NCBI RefSeq assembly: GCF_947499845.1
Contig: NZ_CANMPM010000007.1
Location: forward strand, 62,001 to 126,000
DNA length: 64,000 nucleotides
Direction of reading: 5' to 3'
Origin: an uncultured Pseudokineococcus sp.
GTDB taxonomy: Bacteria; Actinomycetota; Actinomycetes; Actinomycetales; Quadrisphaeraceae
In this document: piece by piece, positions 9,401 to 21,175 of the stretch
Position numbering within the stretch: position 1 is the first letter of the stretch
Layout of the letters: each line of letters opens with the position of its first letter
Notes under the pieces: model-generated
The model's database searches: none
Told to the model about the DNA's origin: nothing
The model's input: only the letters and a program-made list of their open reading frames with translations
Made by a program: the position numbers and the translations under genes

Positions 9401-9558
9401 TTCTCGCCCTCGTCGACGAGGGGCCGGCCGGCTTCCCGCCGGACGACGAGAGGGCTCGTCTCGGCCGCCTCGTCGGCGCCGAGCACTCCTTCGCCGCACG
9501 GGCACGGGTCCTGCTGGACGCGGCGCTCGCCGTCCGGGCCGGGCGCCCGGGTCGCTAG
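6421..9558 (+). CDS. Three-part glycosyltransferase: GT2, second GT2-like region, CgeB-like GT-B domain
   Basis: A 1045-residue cytoplasmic enzyme, probably adding two or more sugars to the surface glycan. Residues 1-110 carry an aromatic-rich region with RSWYEAQV, LHYARHG and a later PHPFFDPFG. A GT-A domain begins near residue 231 (TVVMPVRDREAVV, then VVDDGSRDGT), with LDSDNTW and TVDYDLVWRL. A second, weaker GT2-like region follows at about 465-700. The C-terminus from about 880 (LFVGSSRSVYRPVV ... LNDHWDDMR ... SNRLFDAAASGARV) matches CgeB/YkvP-type GT-B domains. It has the same length and order as the gene at 17971, so the two are paralogues. Its last 4 nt overlap the convergent methyltransferase. 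Confidence 0.85.
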   Translation: MLTPARVRSALRRRARASRLLLAAGRAVSVPVVWRSPLFDRSWYEAQVGRRLPGRTAAVLHYARHGSRAGLSPCRLFEAEWYQPARWRTAPLDPFAHLLLRGRPDAQPHPFFDPFGAGGGRRPVPEVVRDYLAAATPSSPLPLPPEDGRPGGPSAATAPALGLRLPPGARPVTWGGLRAAQDEAVRRHHEQERLRRDPRLTPAAARDPRQDATTARAWADAPLPQHEGPLVTVVMPVRDREAVVGRAVRSVLAQTLTSWELLVVDDGSRDGTRAAVLAAADGDPRVHLLDGPARGVAAARNAALPRARGWCTAFLDSDNTWEPAFLRTAVAVMHAREAPMVHAAARVVRPGGDLVRDLDAQVEHLAVRNHVDLNVLVVRSDLLAEVGGFDEELRRTVDYDLVWRLARRSRLVHVPLVGVVYDDDRSGDRLTTTQRRSWKEVVRRRHLVDWDAVAAAPRPEGVTSALLVARRGWQEVWRAATGVLSDVAGGGADQVVLVDAGLRLSVARLLGALALVDPRVVVLRAPDDVGVPLGLDLALAAAEGDVTVLLAEDAEPAPGALRALRTAVDGGAPAAGALLLDHRDLVVAAGTGGTPGEPEPLLAGLPADDARRLGDVVPVPALRGEALAARTEDLVAVRGPDPLLAGGGWDLDLCRRLEGRRGAPPVLLTGAVVRVGAAVGTSRRAGSAPVADPAEVAADAAENARRWGAAAAGWADVTAALRRRADPRYRPAATVVAESPPRLRWAVRTAALAGPRGDVWGDRYFGRAVADALAALGQEVVVDTRHSLGRSTAQLDDVVLAVRGKVPLAPADGAVRLAWVISHPDLVGADELAAYDRVWAASAVWASDPARGRHVGTLLQATDPALFHPAAEHEDVERHEVLFVGSSRSVYRPVVRVLVEAGRDVAVYGGGWERFLPPGVLRGAGIDNTALSAAYRGAGVVLNDHWDDMRRAGFASNRLFDAAASGARVISDHVEGLEEVFGPLVRTYRDQQELLALVDEGPAGFPPDDERARLGRLVGAEHSFAARARVLLDAALAVRAGRPGR

Positions 9559-10676
9559 CACGGACCGCGCCGGGCGTCGTCGACGTCCTCGGCCGCCGCC
9601 CGGTCGGCAGCCGTGGACGCGCGGTCGTCCGCCGGCGCGTCGAGGTCGTATTGGTGCGGGACGTCGTCGGGGACCCTGAGGAGGGTCGCCCGGTCGGTCG
9701 TCACCTCGACCCGGAGGCCGGGGACGTCCTCGAGCCAGCGCGCCAGGACGTCCTTCTCCTCGGGGCGGTCGGTGTCGTCGAGGACGACGGCCGCACCGGG
9801 CGCGAGCCTGTCGACGAGGAGGGGGAGCGCCGGGCGACGGGCCATGGGCCCCGTGCCGCCGGGCGGGCCGTCGACGAAGAGCAGGTCGACGACCGGCGGC
9901 AGGCGCTCGAGGAGCGCGTCCGAGTACCAGTCGGTCGTGTGGCCCTCGGGGGAGGTGGGCCCGGGCAGGGGGGCGAGCGGCCCCACGAGCACCTCGCCGA
10001 GGTCGTCGAGCTCCGCCGCCCGCAGCGTCCGGCGCGTGGCCTCGGCGAAGCGCTCCTCGTGCTCGACCGAGACGACGCGGCCGCCGCCGCGCTCGCGGAG
10101 CGCGGCGGCGACCCACGCCGTCGACGTGCCGCTCCCCAGCTCGACCACGGCGGGGTGGCGGTCGCGGCCGAGCACCTCGCGGACGAGGAGCAGGACGGTC
10201 TCGGGCGTGGCCGCCCACCCCGCCGCTCCGCCGGGAGGGGGCAGGCGGGTCGAGCCGGGGAGCAGGTCGCGCAGCGCCAGGAGCGACCACGTGCCCACCT
10301 CGGAGGCCCGGACCCCCCGCCAGACGGCGGGCGCCACCTGGTGGGTGGCCACCCGGGAGGCGACGCGCGCGTCGACGTCCCGCACCAGCCCGGCGAGGTG
10401 GTCGAGCGCCGCCTCGGTGGACGAGCGGGCTGCGGCCGCGGCGTCGAGCTGCGCCCGCAGCGCCTCGTCCCGCCGCGCGTCCTCCGCCCTCGCGACGCGG
10501 AGCTCGGCGAGCAGGTCCTCGAGCTGGCGCCGGACGCTCAGCGCCTCGGCCCGGGCCCCTCTGGCCTCGCGCCTGGCCTCGACGACCTCGGCGCGGAGCC
10601 GACGCCACTCGGCTCCTGCGCCCGACGCGCGGGCGAGGACGACGGCGAGGGCGCGGGGCGCGGACCTGCGCGGCAT
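9555..10676 (-). CDS. Class I SAM-dependent methyltransferase with N-terminal coiled coil
   Basis: The 373-residue protein starts at an ATG preceded by an AGGAGGAG ribosome site. Residues 20-120 are a long Glu/Arg/Ala heptad-like stretch (WRRLRAEVVEARREAR, LEDLLAELRVARAED) expected to form a coiled coil. The C-terminal 200 residues form a SAM-binding fold: VVELGSGTSTAWVAAAL (motif I), VVSVEHE (motif II), VDLLFVDGPPGG, and AVVLDDTDRPEE. The pattern is that of O-methyltransferases of the Methyltransf_24 kind. Coiled-coil methyltransferases in glycan loci can cap or modify chains and set length. That role here is inference from position between two glycosyltransferase blocks. Confidence 0.8.
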   Translation of the reverse strand: MPRRSAPRALAVVLARASGAGAEWRRLRAEVVEARREARGARAEALSVRRQLEDLLAELRVARAEDARRDEALRAQLDAAAAARSSTEAALDHLAGLVRDVDARVASRVATHQVAPAVWRGVRASEVGTWSLLALRDLLPGSTRLPPPGGAAGWAATPETVLLLVREVLGRDRHPAVVELGSGTSTAWVAAALRERGGGRVVSVEHEERFAEATRRTLRAAELDDLGEVLVGPLAPLPGPTSPEGHTTDWYSDALLERLPPVVDLLFVDGPPGGTGPMARRPALPLLVDRLAPGAAVVLDDTDRPEEKDVLARWLEDVPGLRVEVTTDRATLLRVPDDVPHQYDLDAPADDRASTAADRAAAEDVDDARRGPC

Positions 10677-10818
10677 GGGGCTCCTCCTGTGGGCGGGGGC
10701 GGGCGCCTCCGACGGGGAGGCTAACGACCTCCGCCCTGCGGCTCGCCGAGCCGACGCCGCCCGGGTGGTGCTCGTCCTGCGCGCTCCAGCGCGCCCGCCC
10801 ACCCGTCGAACCGCAGCC

Positions 10819-12237
10819 ATGACCTCGCGACCGACCGCCTCCACCACCCGCCGCGCCCTCGCCGCCCTCGTCGCCGTCGCGGCGACCGGGCTGGGCGGTC
10901 TCCTCGGACCGCCGTCCGGCGTGGTCGCCGCCACCGCGGCGTCGGCCGCGGGCGTCTGCCCGGCGGCCGGGGGCGCCGTGGTCCCGGCGGCCGCGGCCCC
11001 CGCCGGTGCGCCCGACGTGGTGCTCGACGGGCACGGGTGGGGCCACGGCATGGGCATGAGCCAGTACGGCGCGCGCGGCGCGGCGCTGCTCGGCTGCTCT
11101 TCGACCACCATCCTCACCACCTACTACCCGGGCCTCGTGCCCGCTCGACGGTCGGTGCGCCCGACCGTGCTCGTCGACCTCCTGACGGGTGGCGGGGCGA
11201 CCTCGCGCGCCGAGGTCCGCGCCGACGACGGCCCCGTGCGCTGGAGCAGCGGCACCCAGGAGGTCGTGCAGCCGCAGGGGGCGACGTGGACGGTGCGCCG
11301 GGCCGCGGGGGACCGGCTCGAGGTCCTCGCCGGCACGGATGCCGGCGCCGTGGCGCCGCGCGGGTTCGCGCCGACCGCCGGCGCCCTCGTCCGCGCCGAG
11401 AACGGCGGCCGCGAGGTCCGCGTCTCGACGTGGGCCTCGTCCGGGGCGACGCCGCTCGTGCGCCGCTCCGACGCCGACGCCACCCGCTTCGCCCCTCGTC
11501 GCAGCGGCCTGGAGGTCCGCGCCGTCCTCGTCGACGGCGACCGGGGCTCCGCCGTCGACACCTACCTCCGCGGCCTCGCCGAGATGCCCGTCTCCTGGCC
11601 CCAGGCCGCGCAGGAGGCCCAGGTCGTGGCCGCGCGCACGTTCCTGCTCGGGAAGTACGTGGCGTCCGAGGACGCCTACGTCGTCCGTCCCACGACCGCC
11701 GACCAGGTGTGGACGGGAGCCGAGCGCCGGGCGGAGGACGCCCGCTACGGCGGTGGTCTCGCCCGCGCGGTCGCCGCGACGTCCACCAGGTCGGGCGGCA
11801 CGGTGATGACGACGCCGTCCGGCGCGCTCGCGCGTGACCTCCTGTACGCGTCCTCGCACGGAGGCTGGTCGGAGACCAACACGTACGTGTGGGGTTCTGC
11901 GCCCGTCGCGCACCTGCGCCAGGTCGACGACAGCAGGTGGGAGCTCGCCTCGGGCGACCCCAACGCCTCATGGTCGGTCGGGCTGACCTGGGCCGAGGTC
12001 GCCCGGGCTTTCGGGCTCTCGACGGCGACGGACCTGCAGGTGGCGCCGCGCGGCTCGGCGGACCGCACCGAGGTCGTCGTCGTGGGCACCAGGGCGGGGG
12101 CGCCGGTGACGCTCCGCGTGACCGGCCAGCGCGCGCGCGACGCCCTGCGGGCGGTGTCGCCGTCGGTGCGCTCCAGCGGCTTCACCGTCCGCCGGAGCGC
12201 GGGACCGGTGTGCCTGCCAGGGGCGACGAACGGCTGA
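10819..12237 (+). CDS. Secreted SpoIID/LytB-domain protein
   Basis: A 472-residue exported protein. Residues 1-45 are a signal peptide (Arg-rich start, hydrophobic ALVAVAATGLGGLLG, Ala-rich cleavage zone). The hallmark DGHGWGHGMGMSQYGARG follows at about 72, and a SpoIID core appears later as DTYLRGLAEMPVSWP and QAQVVAARTFLLGKY-like residues. SpoIID proteins of firmicutes are lytic transglycosylases acting on stem-less glycan strands; actinobacterial relatives are assumed to act on peptidoglycan. The start is the ATG at 10819, which alone gives a signal peptide. It is divergent from the methyltransferase and followed by a hairpin terminator. Confidence 0.88.
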   Translation: MTSRPTASTTRRALAALVAVAATGLGGLLGPPSGVVAATAASAAGVCPAAGGAVVPAAAAPAGAPDVVLDGHGWGHGMGMSQYGARGAALLGCSSTTILTTYYPGLVPARRSVRPTVLVDLLTGGGATSRAEVRADDGPVRWSSGTQEVVQPQGATWTVRRAAGDRLEVLAGTDAGAVAPRGFAPTAGALVRAENGGREVRVSTWASSGATPLVRRSDADATRFAPRRSGLEVRAVLVDGDRGSAVDTYLRGLAEMPVSWPQAAQEAQVVAARTFLLGKYVASEDAYVVRPTTADQVWTGAERRAEDARYGGGLARAVAATSTRSGGTVMTTPSGALARDLLYASSHGGWSETNTYVWGSAPVAHLRQVDDSRWELASGDPNASWSVGLTWAEVARAFGLSTATDLQVAPRGSADRTEVVVVGTRAGAPVTLRVTGQRARDALRAVSPSVRSSGFTVRRSAGPVCLPGATNG

Positions 12238-12269
12238 GCGGTGAGGCCCCTCGATGCTCGACGGGTCCA

Positions 12270-12299
12270 GGGGCGACTGGCCACGAGGAGAGTCGCCCC
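12270..12299 (+). terminator. Hairpin terminator after the SpoIID-like gene
   Basis: Perfect 9-bp stem GGGGCGACT (12270-12278) and AGTCGCCCC (12291-12299) with a 12-nt loop, 33 nt after the stop. There is no U-tract, as is usual in high-GC actinobacteria. Confidence 0.6.
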
Positions 12300-12925
12300 C
12301 CGCCGAACGCTAGGACGTCCGGCGCGCACCGGAGGGGCACGACCACGGCTCGGCCGGGGCGGCGGGCGAGGTACCGGCGAGGGCTGGCTGGTCGGCCCCG
12401 GGCACAGCAGGACAGCCGGCCGTCGTCGCCGTCCCGGAGACGTCCGAGTGGGTGACTGGTGGGACCGCTGCCGCGCTCGCTGGGCAGACCCCCTCGCCGT
12501 GGACGGCGGCGCTGTGCGATCACGCGGTCGAGACGGGCAACCCAGCCGGGTACGCGCTCGGGAGGTCGAGTGGGGGCGGCGCCCCCCTCGAGCACGACGT
12601 CGCCCCCCCTGCAGGCGACAGCTCCCGGCGGTCACGGGGCTCGGCGGCGTCGGTAGGACGAGCGCCTCGACCCTCCGGTCACCGCCTGGACCGACGTGCG
12701 CCCCATCGCTCCGGACTGCTGCACGGGCAGGTGAACGGCGTCACCACGAGCCCGCGGGCGAGCATGGCGAGCCACCCGTCGAGTGCGGGCTCGGGTGGCC
12801 CCACCCCCTTCAAGACGGCGTGACCGGAGTTCGAAGTTCGTGGCGGACTCGGGCTTCAGCGTCGTCACCCGCCTGACGACTACTCGAGGGTGAAGCATTC
12901 CAGTCGCCCGTCAGGAGCCCGTCCC
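12300..12925. other. 626-nt stretch without a convincing gene, upstream of the amidase
   Basis: Open frames on both strands exist but give low-complexity Arg/Gly/Ser/Pro translations without motifs, signal peptides or ribosome sites. Third-position GC periodicity is not evident. The end carries TTCGAAGTTCG near 12830 and an AGGAG ribosome site at 12913-12917 for the amidase. It may hold a long 5' UTR, an eroded gene or a small RNA. I see nothing that decides. Confidence 0.5.
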
Positions 12926-16407
<3,482 letters not shown>

Positions 16408-16552
16408 CCTGCGGGTGAGCAGGGTGGTCGGATGGCGACGGCAGGGCGAGCCCGTGACCGGCGGGGACTGTCTGTAGGGTCCGACTCGTCTCGGTCGGCG
16501 CAGTGCCGGCCGACGAGTCGGGCCCTCGTCAGTGGTCCCGTGGAGGAGACGA

Positions 16553-17941
16553 ATGGCATTCGCCGCGGCGCGCAAGGTGCGGATCCTCTCCGAGGCTGTC
16601 CGGAGTTACCTGACCGACAAGGACGTCCGCAGCGGCATCGCCTTCCACGCCCGCGAGGGCCGGTGGCCCGGCGCCGCGGCGTCGTGGTCCCGGTCGGTCA
16701 CGCCGACCGCTCCTGCGCCGACGGGCGCCCCCGGGGTGGCGCTGCCCGGCGGTGCCGACGAGGGCACTCCGGCCGTCCCGGTCCCGCGGGTGCGTCTCGG
16801 GGAGATCGCCCGCGGCGGCTCGACGTTCGAGCGCACGTCCCTCATGGACGCGCCGCCGCACGTCAACCTCGTCCTGCCGGGCCTCGACGTCGACCGCATC
16901 TACGCGGGCCTGCTGACGGCGATGACGGTGGGCTGGCGCCTCGCCGAGGCGCGCGGGGTGCCGCTGCGCGTGGTGCTGACGAGCGAGGCCGTCGGCGCGA
17001 CCTCCACCCGCACGCTCCGCCGCTGGTTCGTCGACAACGGCTTCGACCCCGCTCGGGCGGCGACCGTCGACCTCGTCGAGCGGGCCCAGGTGCCCTCGGC
17101 GACGTTCGGCACGGGCGACGTCTGGGTGGCGACCTACTGGACGACCGCCCACGCCCTCGACCTCGCCTGCCGCCGCGGCGCCGTCGACCGCTCCCGCGTC
17201 GTCTACCTCGTGCAGGACTTCGAGCCGTCCTTCAGCGGCTGGAGCGACCAGTACGCCATCGCGGAGAGCACCTACCGCGCCGGCTTCACGCCGATGGTCA
17301 ACTCGCGCTCCCTCGCCGACTACCTCGCGTGGGCGGTCGGTCTCGAGGTCGACCCGCAGGTCGTCTTCGCCCCGCACCTCGACCTCCCCGCCCTGCAGGG
17401 CGCGGCGGCGGCCTGGGAGCCGGGCGACCCCGAGCGCCCGCGCGTCTTCTTCTACGCGCGCCCGCGGCACCCCCGGAACCTCTTCCGCATCGGCATCGAA
17501 GGCGTGCAGCGCTTCGCCGTCCTCGCCGAGGCTGAGGGCCTGCGTCCGGACGTGGTCACGGCGGGTGACCTCCACCGGGACGTCGCGCTGACGCCGACGA
17601 CGGTGGCCCGCAGCGCGGGCAAGCTGTCGATGGCCGACTACTACGGGCTCGTGGGCCGCACCGACCTGGCGCTGTGCCTCATGCAGAGCCCGCACCCGAG
17701 CCACATGCCCCTCGAGCTGGCGTGCAGCGGCGTGCCGACGGTCACCAACAGCCTCGGCGGCTTCCGGGGCGACTGGCACGACCGCCTCGTGCGCGCCGAG
17801 GCCGACCCCGACGCGCTCGGCGCCGCCCTCCTGGAGGCCTGGCGGACCCGGCCCGAGCAGCACGCCTTCGCGCCCCCACGCGGGCTCGGAGGCGAGCTCG
17901 ACGCGGCCGTGGCCGCCGTGGCGCAGCGGGTGCCCCGCTGA
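16553..17941 (+). CDS. WsaF-like (rhamnosyltransferase-type) GT-B glycosyltransferase
   Basis: A 462-residue cytoplasmic enzyme. The ATG at 16553 is preceded by GGAGGA at 16542-16547; an in-frame GTG at 16532 lies before that site and is rejected. The region FERTSLMDAPPHVNLVLPGL, then VYLVQDFEPSFSGWSDQY and GFTPMVNSRSLADYL, matches the WsaF family, whose founder is a beta-1,2-rhamnosyltransferase of S-layer glycan assembly. The C-terminal part has MADYYGLVGRTDLALCLM and SHMPLELACSGVPTVTN, the nucleotide-sugar side. With rmlA and rmlB present, a dTDP-rhamnose donor is plausible but not proven. The next gene follows 29 nt later. Confidence 0.85.
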   Translation: MAFAAARKVRILSEAVRSYLTDKDVRSGIAFHAREGRWPGAAASWSRSVTPTAPAPTGAPGVALPGGADEGTPAVPVPRVRLGEIARGGSTFERTSLMDAPPHVNLVLPGLDVDRIYAGLLTAMTVGWRLAEARGVPLRVVLTSEAVGATSTRTLRRWFVDNGFDPARAATVDLVERAQVPSATFGTGDVWVATYWTTAHALDLACRRGAVDRSRVVYLVQDFEPSFSGWSDQYAIAESTYRAGFTPMVNSRSLADYLAWAVGLEVDPQVVFAPHLDLPALQGAAAAWEPGDPERPRVFFYARPRHPRNLFRIGIEGVQRFAVLAEAEGLRPDVVTAGDLHRDVALTPTTVARSAGKLSMADYYGLVGRTDLALCLMQSPHPSHMPLELACSGVPTVTNSLGGFRGDWHDRLVRAEADPDALGAALLEAWRTRPEQHAFAPPRGLGGELDAAVAAVAQRVPR

Positions 17942-17970
17942 GCGCCGGGGCCCTGGACGGGGCGCGACGA

Positions 17971-20900
17971 GTGGCCGGGAGGGCCGCCCGTCGCACGTCG
18001 CAGCGCGTCCGCGCGACCGCGGCCCTCGCGCCGCGGCACCCCACCGCCACCCGGGACGAGGCCCGCGTCCTGGCGTCGGGCCTCTTCGACGCGCGGTGGT
18101 ACCTCGCCCAGGCGGCCTTCCTCGGCGACGACATCGACGAGCTGGCCGCGCTGCGCCACTACCTCACGAAGGGGCGTCGGGCGGGGCGGACGCCGCACCG
18201 CTGGTTCCTGCCCGAGTGGATCGACCCTCGCGGATGGGCGACGGCCGACGAGGACCCGCTCGTCACCTACGTCCGGCGCCCCTCGGTGCGCCGGACGTCC
18301 TCGCCGCACCCCTGCTTCGACCCGGCCGCGCACGTCGCACGGCACCCCGGTGCCGCCCGCCACCCGATGGGCCCGCTGGGGGACCTGCTGGACCGCGGCC
18401 CCGAGGCCCCGGTCGACGTCGCCGGCCCCGCTGGGACCGTCGTCACGACGCGCGGCGCGGTCGAGGCGCTGCTCGACGAGCACCTCGCGCGCTGGGCCGG
18501 GCAGGAGGCGCTGCGCACCGCGCCGCGCAAGACCGAGCGCTTCGAGGAGCCCTCGGGCGCCCGCACCCTGACGGCCGAGGAGGCCGCGCGCCTGGCCGCC
18601 ACGTCGGTCTCCGTCGTCGTGCCGGTCTGGGAGCGCCAGGACCTCGTCGAGACGGCGCTCACCTCCGCCCTGGCCCAGGAGGGCCTCGACCTCGAGGTCG
18701 TCGTCGTCGACGACGGCTCCCGGGACGGCTCGGTGGCCGCGGCGCGCGCCGTGGCCGCCCGCGACCCGCGCGTCGTCGTCGTCGAGCGTCCGCACGAGGG
18801 GGTCTCGGCCGCCCGCAACGCCGGCCTCGCCGTCGCGCGCGGCGAGTACGTCGCGTTCCTCGACTCCGACAACACCTGGCGCCCCGGCTTCCTCGCGCGC
18901 ATGGTCGCCGAGCTGCGGCGCAGCGGACGCGACGTCGGCTACGGCGTCGTGGCCATGGACACGGGCGAGCGCACGGTCTATCGCGCGCTGGACGCCGGAC
19001 GCAGCCACCTCGAGGTCATCAACCACGTCGACCTCAACGTCCTCGTGGCCCGGGCCGACGCCGTCCGCGCCGTCGGCGGCTTCGACACCGACCTCAAGCG
19101 GGCCGTCGACTACGACCTCGTGTGGAAGCTGGCGTCCGCCGGCCCGCTGGAGTTCGTGCCCGTCGTCGGCGTGGACTACCACGCGGACGACTCCGACGTC
19201 CGCCGGATCACCGTCACGCACGGCGACAGCTGGGGCGAGGTCGTCAAGAAGCGCCGCCTCCTCGACTGGGACGCGGTCGCGGCGGCGCCCCGTACGGCGG
19301 GGACGACGTCGCTCGTCGTCGTCACGCGCGACAGCCCGCGGGCCCTCCTCACGGCGCTGCAGGGGCTGTGCGCGGGGGAGGGGGCGCCGGACGAGGTCGT
19401 CGTCGTCGACGACGGCTCGCGACTGTCCGCCTCGCTGGCCACGGCGTGCGCGGAGCTGGCTCTGCCCTCGCTGCGCGTGCTGCGCCGTCCCGTGCAGGAG
19501 TTCTTCGCCCTCGGCGCCGACACCGGCTTCGCGGTCACGCACGGTGACGTCGTCGTCCTCGCCGACGACGACGTCTCGGTGAGGCCCGGGGACGTCGGGC
19601 GCCTGGCGGCGGCCCTGCGCGAGCGGGGCGCCGCCGCCGTGCAGCCGGTGCTCGTGACCCGCCACGGCCTCGTGCAGCACGCGGGGACCGTGCTGGAGAC
19701 CTCGACCTCGCTGCCCGTGCCCTTCCTCGCCGGCCACCACCCGGACGACGTCGGGGAGGAGCCCTTCGAAGTCCCGGCCCCTGCGGCCTCGTTGCTGGTC
19801 CTCGATGCGGCGCAGCACGCCGCGGTCGGCGGCTTCGACACGCGTTTCCGGAACGGCCTGCACGACACCGACCTCGGGCTGCGCCTGCGGAAAGCGGGTG
19901 GCACGGTCCTCGTGGACCCCCGGGTGCACGCGGTGCACGTCGGCCGATCGCTGAGCCGTGACGACCCCCAGGCGCACCACAACTTCCGCCACTTCGTCAG
20001 CCGCTACGGCGGGTCCCGCCCCGACCCCGCGCCGACGTACGCCGGCCGCGGGCTCGAGGTCGTCGGCTGGCAGCCGCCGCCGGTGGGGGAGCAGGGAGCG
20101 CCGTCGCGTCCTGCGGTCCCGCTCGTGCGCCGACTCCGGCCGGTCCGCGCCCGCGTCGAGGGGCACCAGGTCCCCCGCATGCACTGGGCGATCAAGACCG
20201 CGGCGCCGTTCCGCGGAGCCCAGCGCTGGGGTGACGAGCACTTCGCCGAGAGCCTCGCGCAGGGGCTGAGGCGCCTCGGCCAGCACGTCGTCGTCGACAC
20301 CCGCGACACGCGCGTGCGCCCGAGCGCCCACCTCGACGACGTGGTCCTCCAGCTCCGCGGCCTCATGCCCCTGCCGCCCCAGCCGGGGGCCGTGAACCTC
20401 GCCTGGGTCATCAGCCACCCCGAGGACGTCCGGCGCGAGGAGGTGCTGGGCTACGACGGCGTCTTCGCCGCGAGCGAGACGTGGGCGGAGCAGGCCACGC
20501 GTGCCTGGGGCCTGCCGGTGCACCCGCTCCTCCAGTGCACCGACCCGGCGCGCTTCCACCCGGACGCGGCCGTGGCGGACACCGGGTACAAGTTGCTGTT
20601 CGTCGGCAACTCCCGGAACATCCGCCGCCGCGTGGTCGGCTGGGCCGTGGACGCCGACGTCCGGACCGACGTCGTCGGCCAGGGCTGGGACGGGGTCGTC
20701 CCCGCCTCATGGGTCCGTGGCTCTTACCTGCCCAACGAGGGGCTGTCGGCGGCCTACCGCGCCGCGGGCGTGGTCCTCAACGACCACTGGGACGACATGC
20801 AGCGGGACGGCTTCGTCTCCAACCGGCTGTTCGACGCCGTCGCCTCGGGCGCCCGCGTCCTCACCGACCCGGTACCGGGCCTGGAGGAGCTCTTCCAAGG

Positions 20901-21108
20901 GTGCGCCGTGGCCGTGCGGGACGCCGACCACCTGCGCGCGCTCGTCGACCTGCCGCGCGACCAGGTCTTCCCGCAGTCCGACGAGCGGGCCGTCATCGCC
21001 GACCAGGTACGGGTGCAGCACTCCTTCGAGGCGCGCGCGCGGACGCTGCTCACGCACGTCCTGAAGTTCAGGGGTGACCAGCCGCTGCAGGAGCCCTCCG
21101 CAGGGTGA
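17971..21108 (+). CDS. Three-part glycosyltransferase, paralogue of the gene at 6421
   Basis: The GTG at 17971 gives 1045 residues, exactly the length of the paralogue. Residues 30-130 carry FDARWYLAQAAF, LRHYLTKGRRAGRTPHRWF and PHPCFDPAAH. A GT-A domain starts near 213 (SVVVPVWERQDLV, VVDDGSRDGS, FLDSDNTWRPG, VDYDLVWKL). A second GT2-like domain starts near 444 (SLVVVTRDSPRALL, LADDDVSVRPG) and appears better preserved than in the paralogue. The CgeB-like GT-B domain is near 874-1030 (LLFVGNSRNIRRR, LNDHWDDMQ, SNRLFDAVASGARV). It probably extends the glycan by successive transfers. It lies in one transcription unit with the WsaF-like gene. Earlier starts would overlap that gene deeply. Confidence 0.85.
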   Translation: MAGRAARRTSQRVRATAALAPRHPTATRDEARVLASGLFDARWYLAQAAFLGDDIDELAALRHYLTKGRRAGRTPHRWFLPEWIDPRGWATADEDPLVTYVRRPSVRRTSSPHPCFDPAAHVARHPGAARHPMGPLGDLLDRGPEAPVDVAGPAGTVVTTRGAVEALLDEHLARWAGQEALRTAPRKTERFEEPSGARTLTAEEAARLAATSVSVVVPVWERQDLVETALTSALAQEGLDLEVVVVDDGSRDGSVAAARAVAARDPRVVVVERPHEGVSAARNAGLAVARGEYVAFLDSDNTWRPGFLARMVAELRRSGRDVGYGVVAMDTGERTVYRALDAGRSHLEVINHVDLNVLVARADAVRAVGGFDTDLKRAVDYDLVWKLASAGPLEFVPVVGVDYHADDSDVRRITVTHGDSWGEVVKKRRLLDWDAVAAAPRTAGTTSLVVVTRDSPRALLTALQGLCAGEGAPDEVVVVDDGSRLSASLATACAELALPSLRVLRRPVQEFFALGADTGFAVTHGDVVVLADDDVSVRPGDVGRLAAALRERGAAAVQPVLVTRHGLVQHAGTVLETSTSLPVPFLAGHHPDDVGEEPFEVPAPAASLLVLDAAQHAAVGGFDTRFRNGLHDTDLGLRLRKAGGTVLVDPRVHAVHVGRSLSRDDPQAHHNFRHFVSRYGGSRPDPAPTYAGRGLEVVGWQPPPVGEQGAPSRPAVPLVRRLRPVRARVEGHQVPRMHWAIKTAAPFRGAQRWGDEHFAESLAQGLRRLGQHVVVDTRDTRVRPSAHLDDVVLQLRGLMPLPPQPGAVNLAWVISHPEDVRREEVLGYDGVFAASETWAEQATRAWGLPVHPLLQCTDPARFHPDAAVADTGYKLLFVGNSRNIRRRVVGWAVDADVRTDVVGQGWDGVVPASWVRGSYLPNEGLSAAYRAAGVVLNDHWDDMQRDGFVSNRLFDAVASGARVLTDPVPGLEELFQGCAVAVRDADHLRALVDLPRDQVFPQSDERAVIADQVRVQHSFEARARTLLTHVLKFRGDQPLQEPSAG

Positions 21109-21175
21109 CTCCAGGTCACCGGCCGCGCTGCCGACGAGAACGAGGACCGAGTCGTCGTGCACCTGGGAGGTCCTG

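Noticed and set aside
12452-12823. A 123-residue gene in the 12.3-12.9 kb gap
   Set aside because: There is no ribosome site, the composition is low-complexity, no motif is visible and a competing frame exists on the other strand.
12841-12925. c-di-AMP (ydaO) riboswitch upstream of the amidase
   Set aside because: GGGTGAAG and CCCGTCAGGAG look faintly like conserved pieces, but they lie within 40 nt of the start and cannot fit the full fold in that space.
12890-12925. Amidase start at the GTG at 12890
   Set aside because: The ribosome-site-like GAGGG directly touches that codon, while AGGAG at 12913-12917 is correctly spaced for the GTG at 12926, which also gives a better signal peptide.
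17674-17970. N-terminal extension of the second giant glycosyltransferase
   Set aside because: It would overlap about 270 nt of the WsaF-like gene. The start at 17971 gives a length equal to the paralogue.
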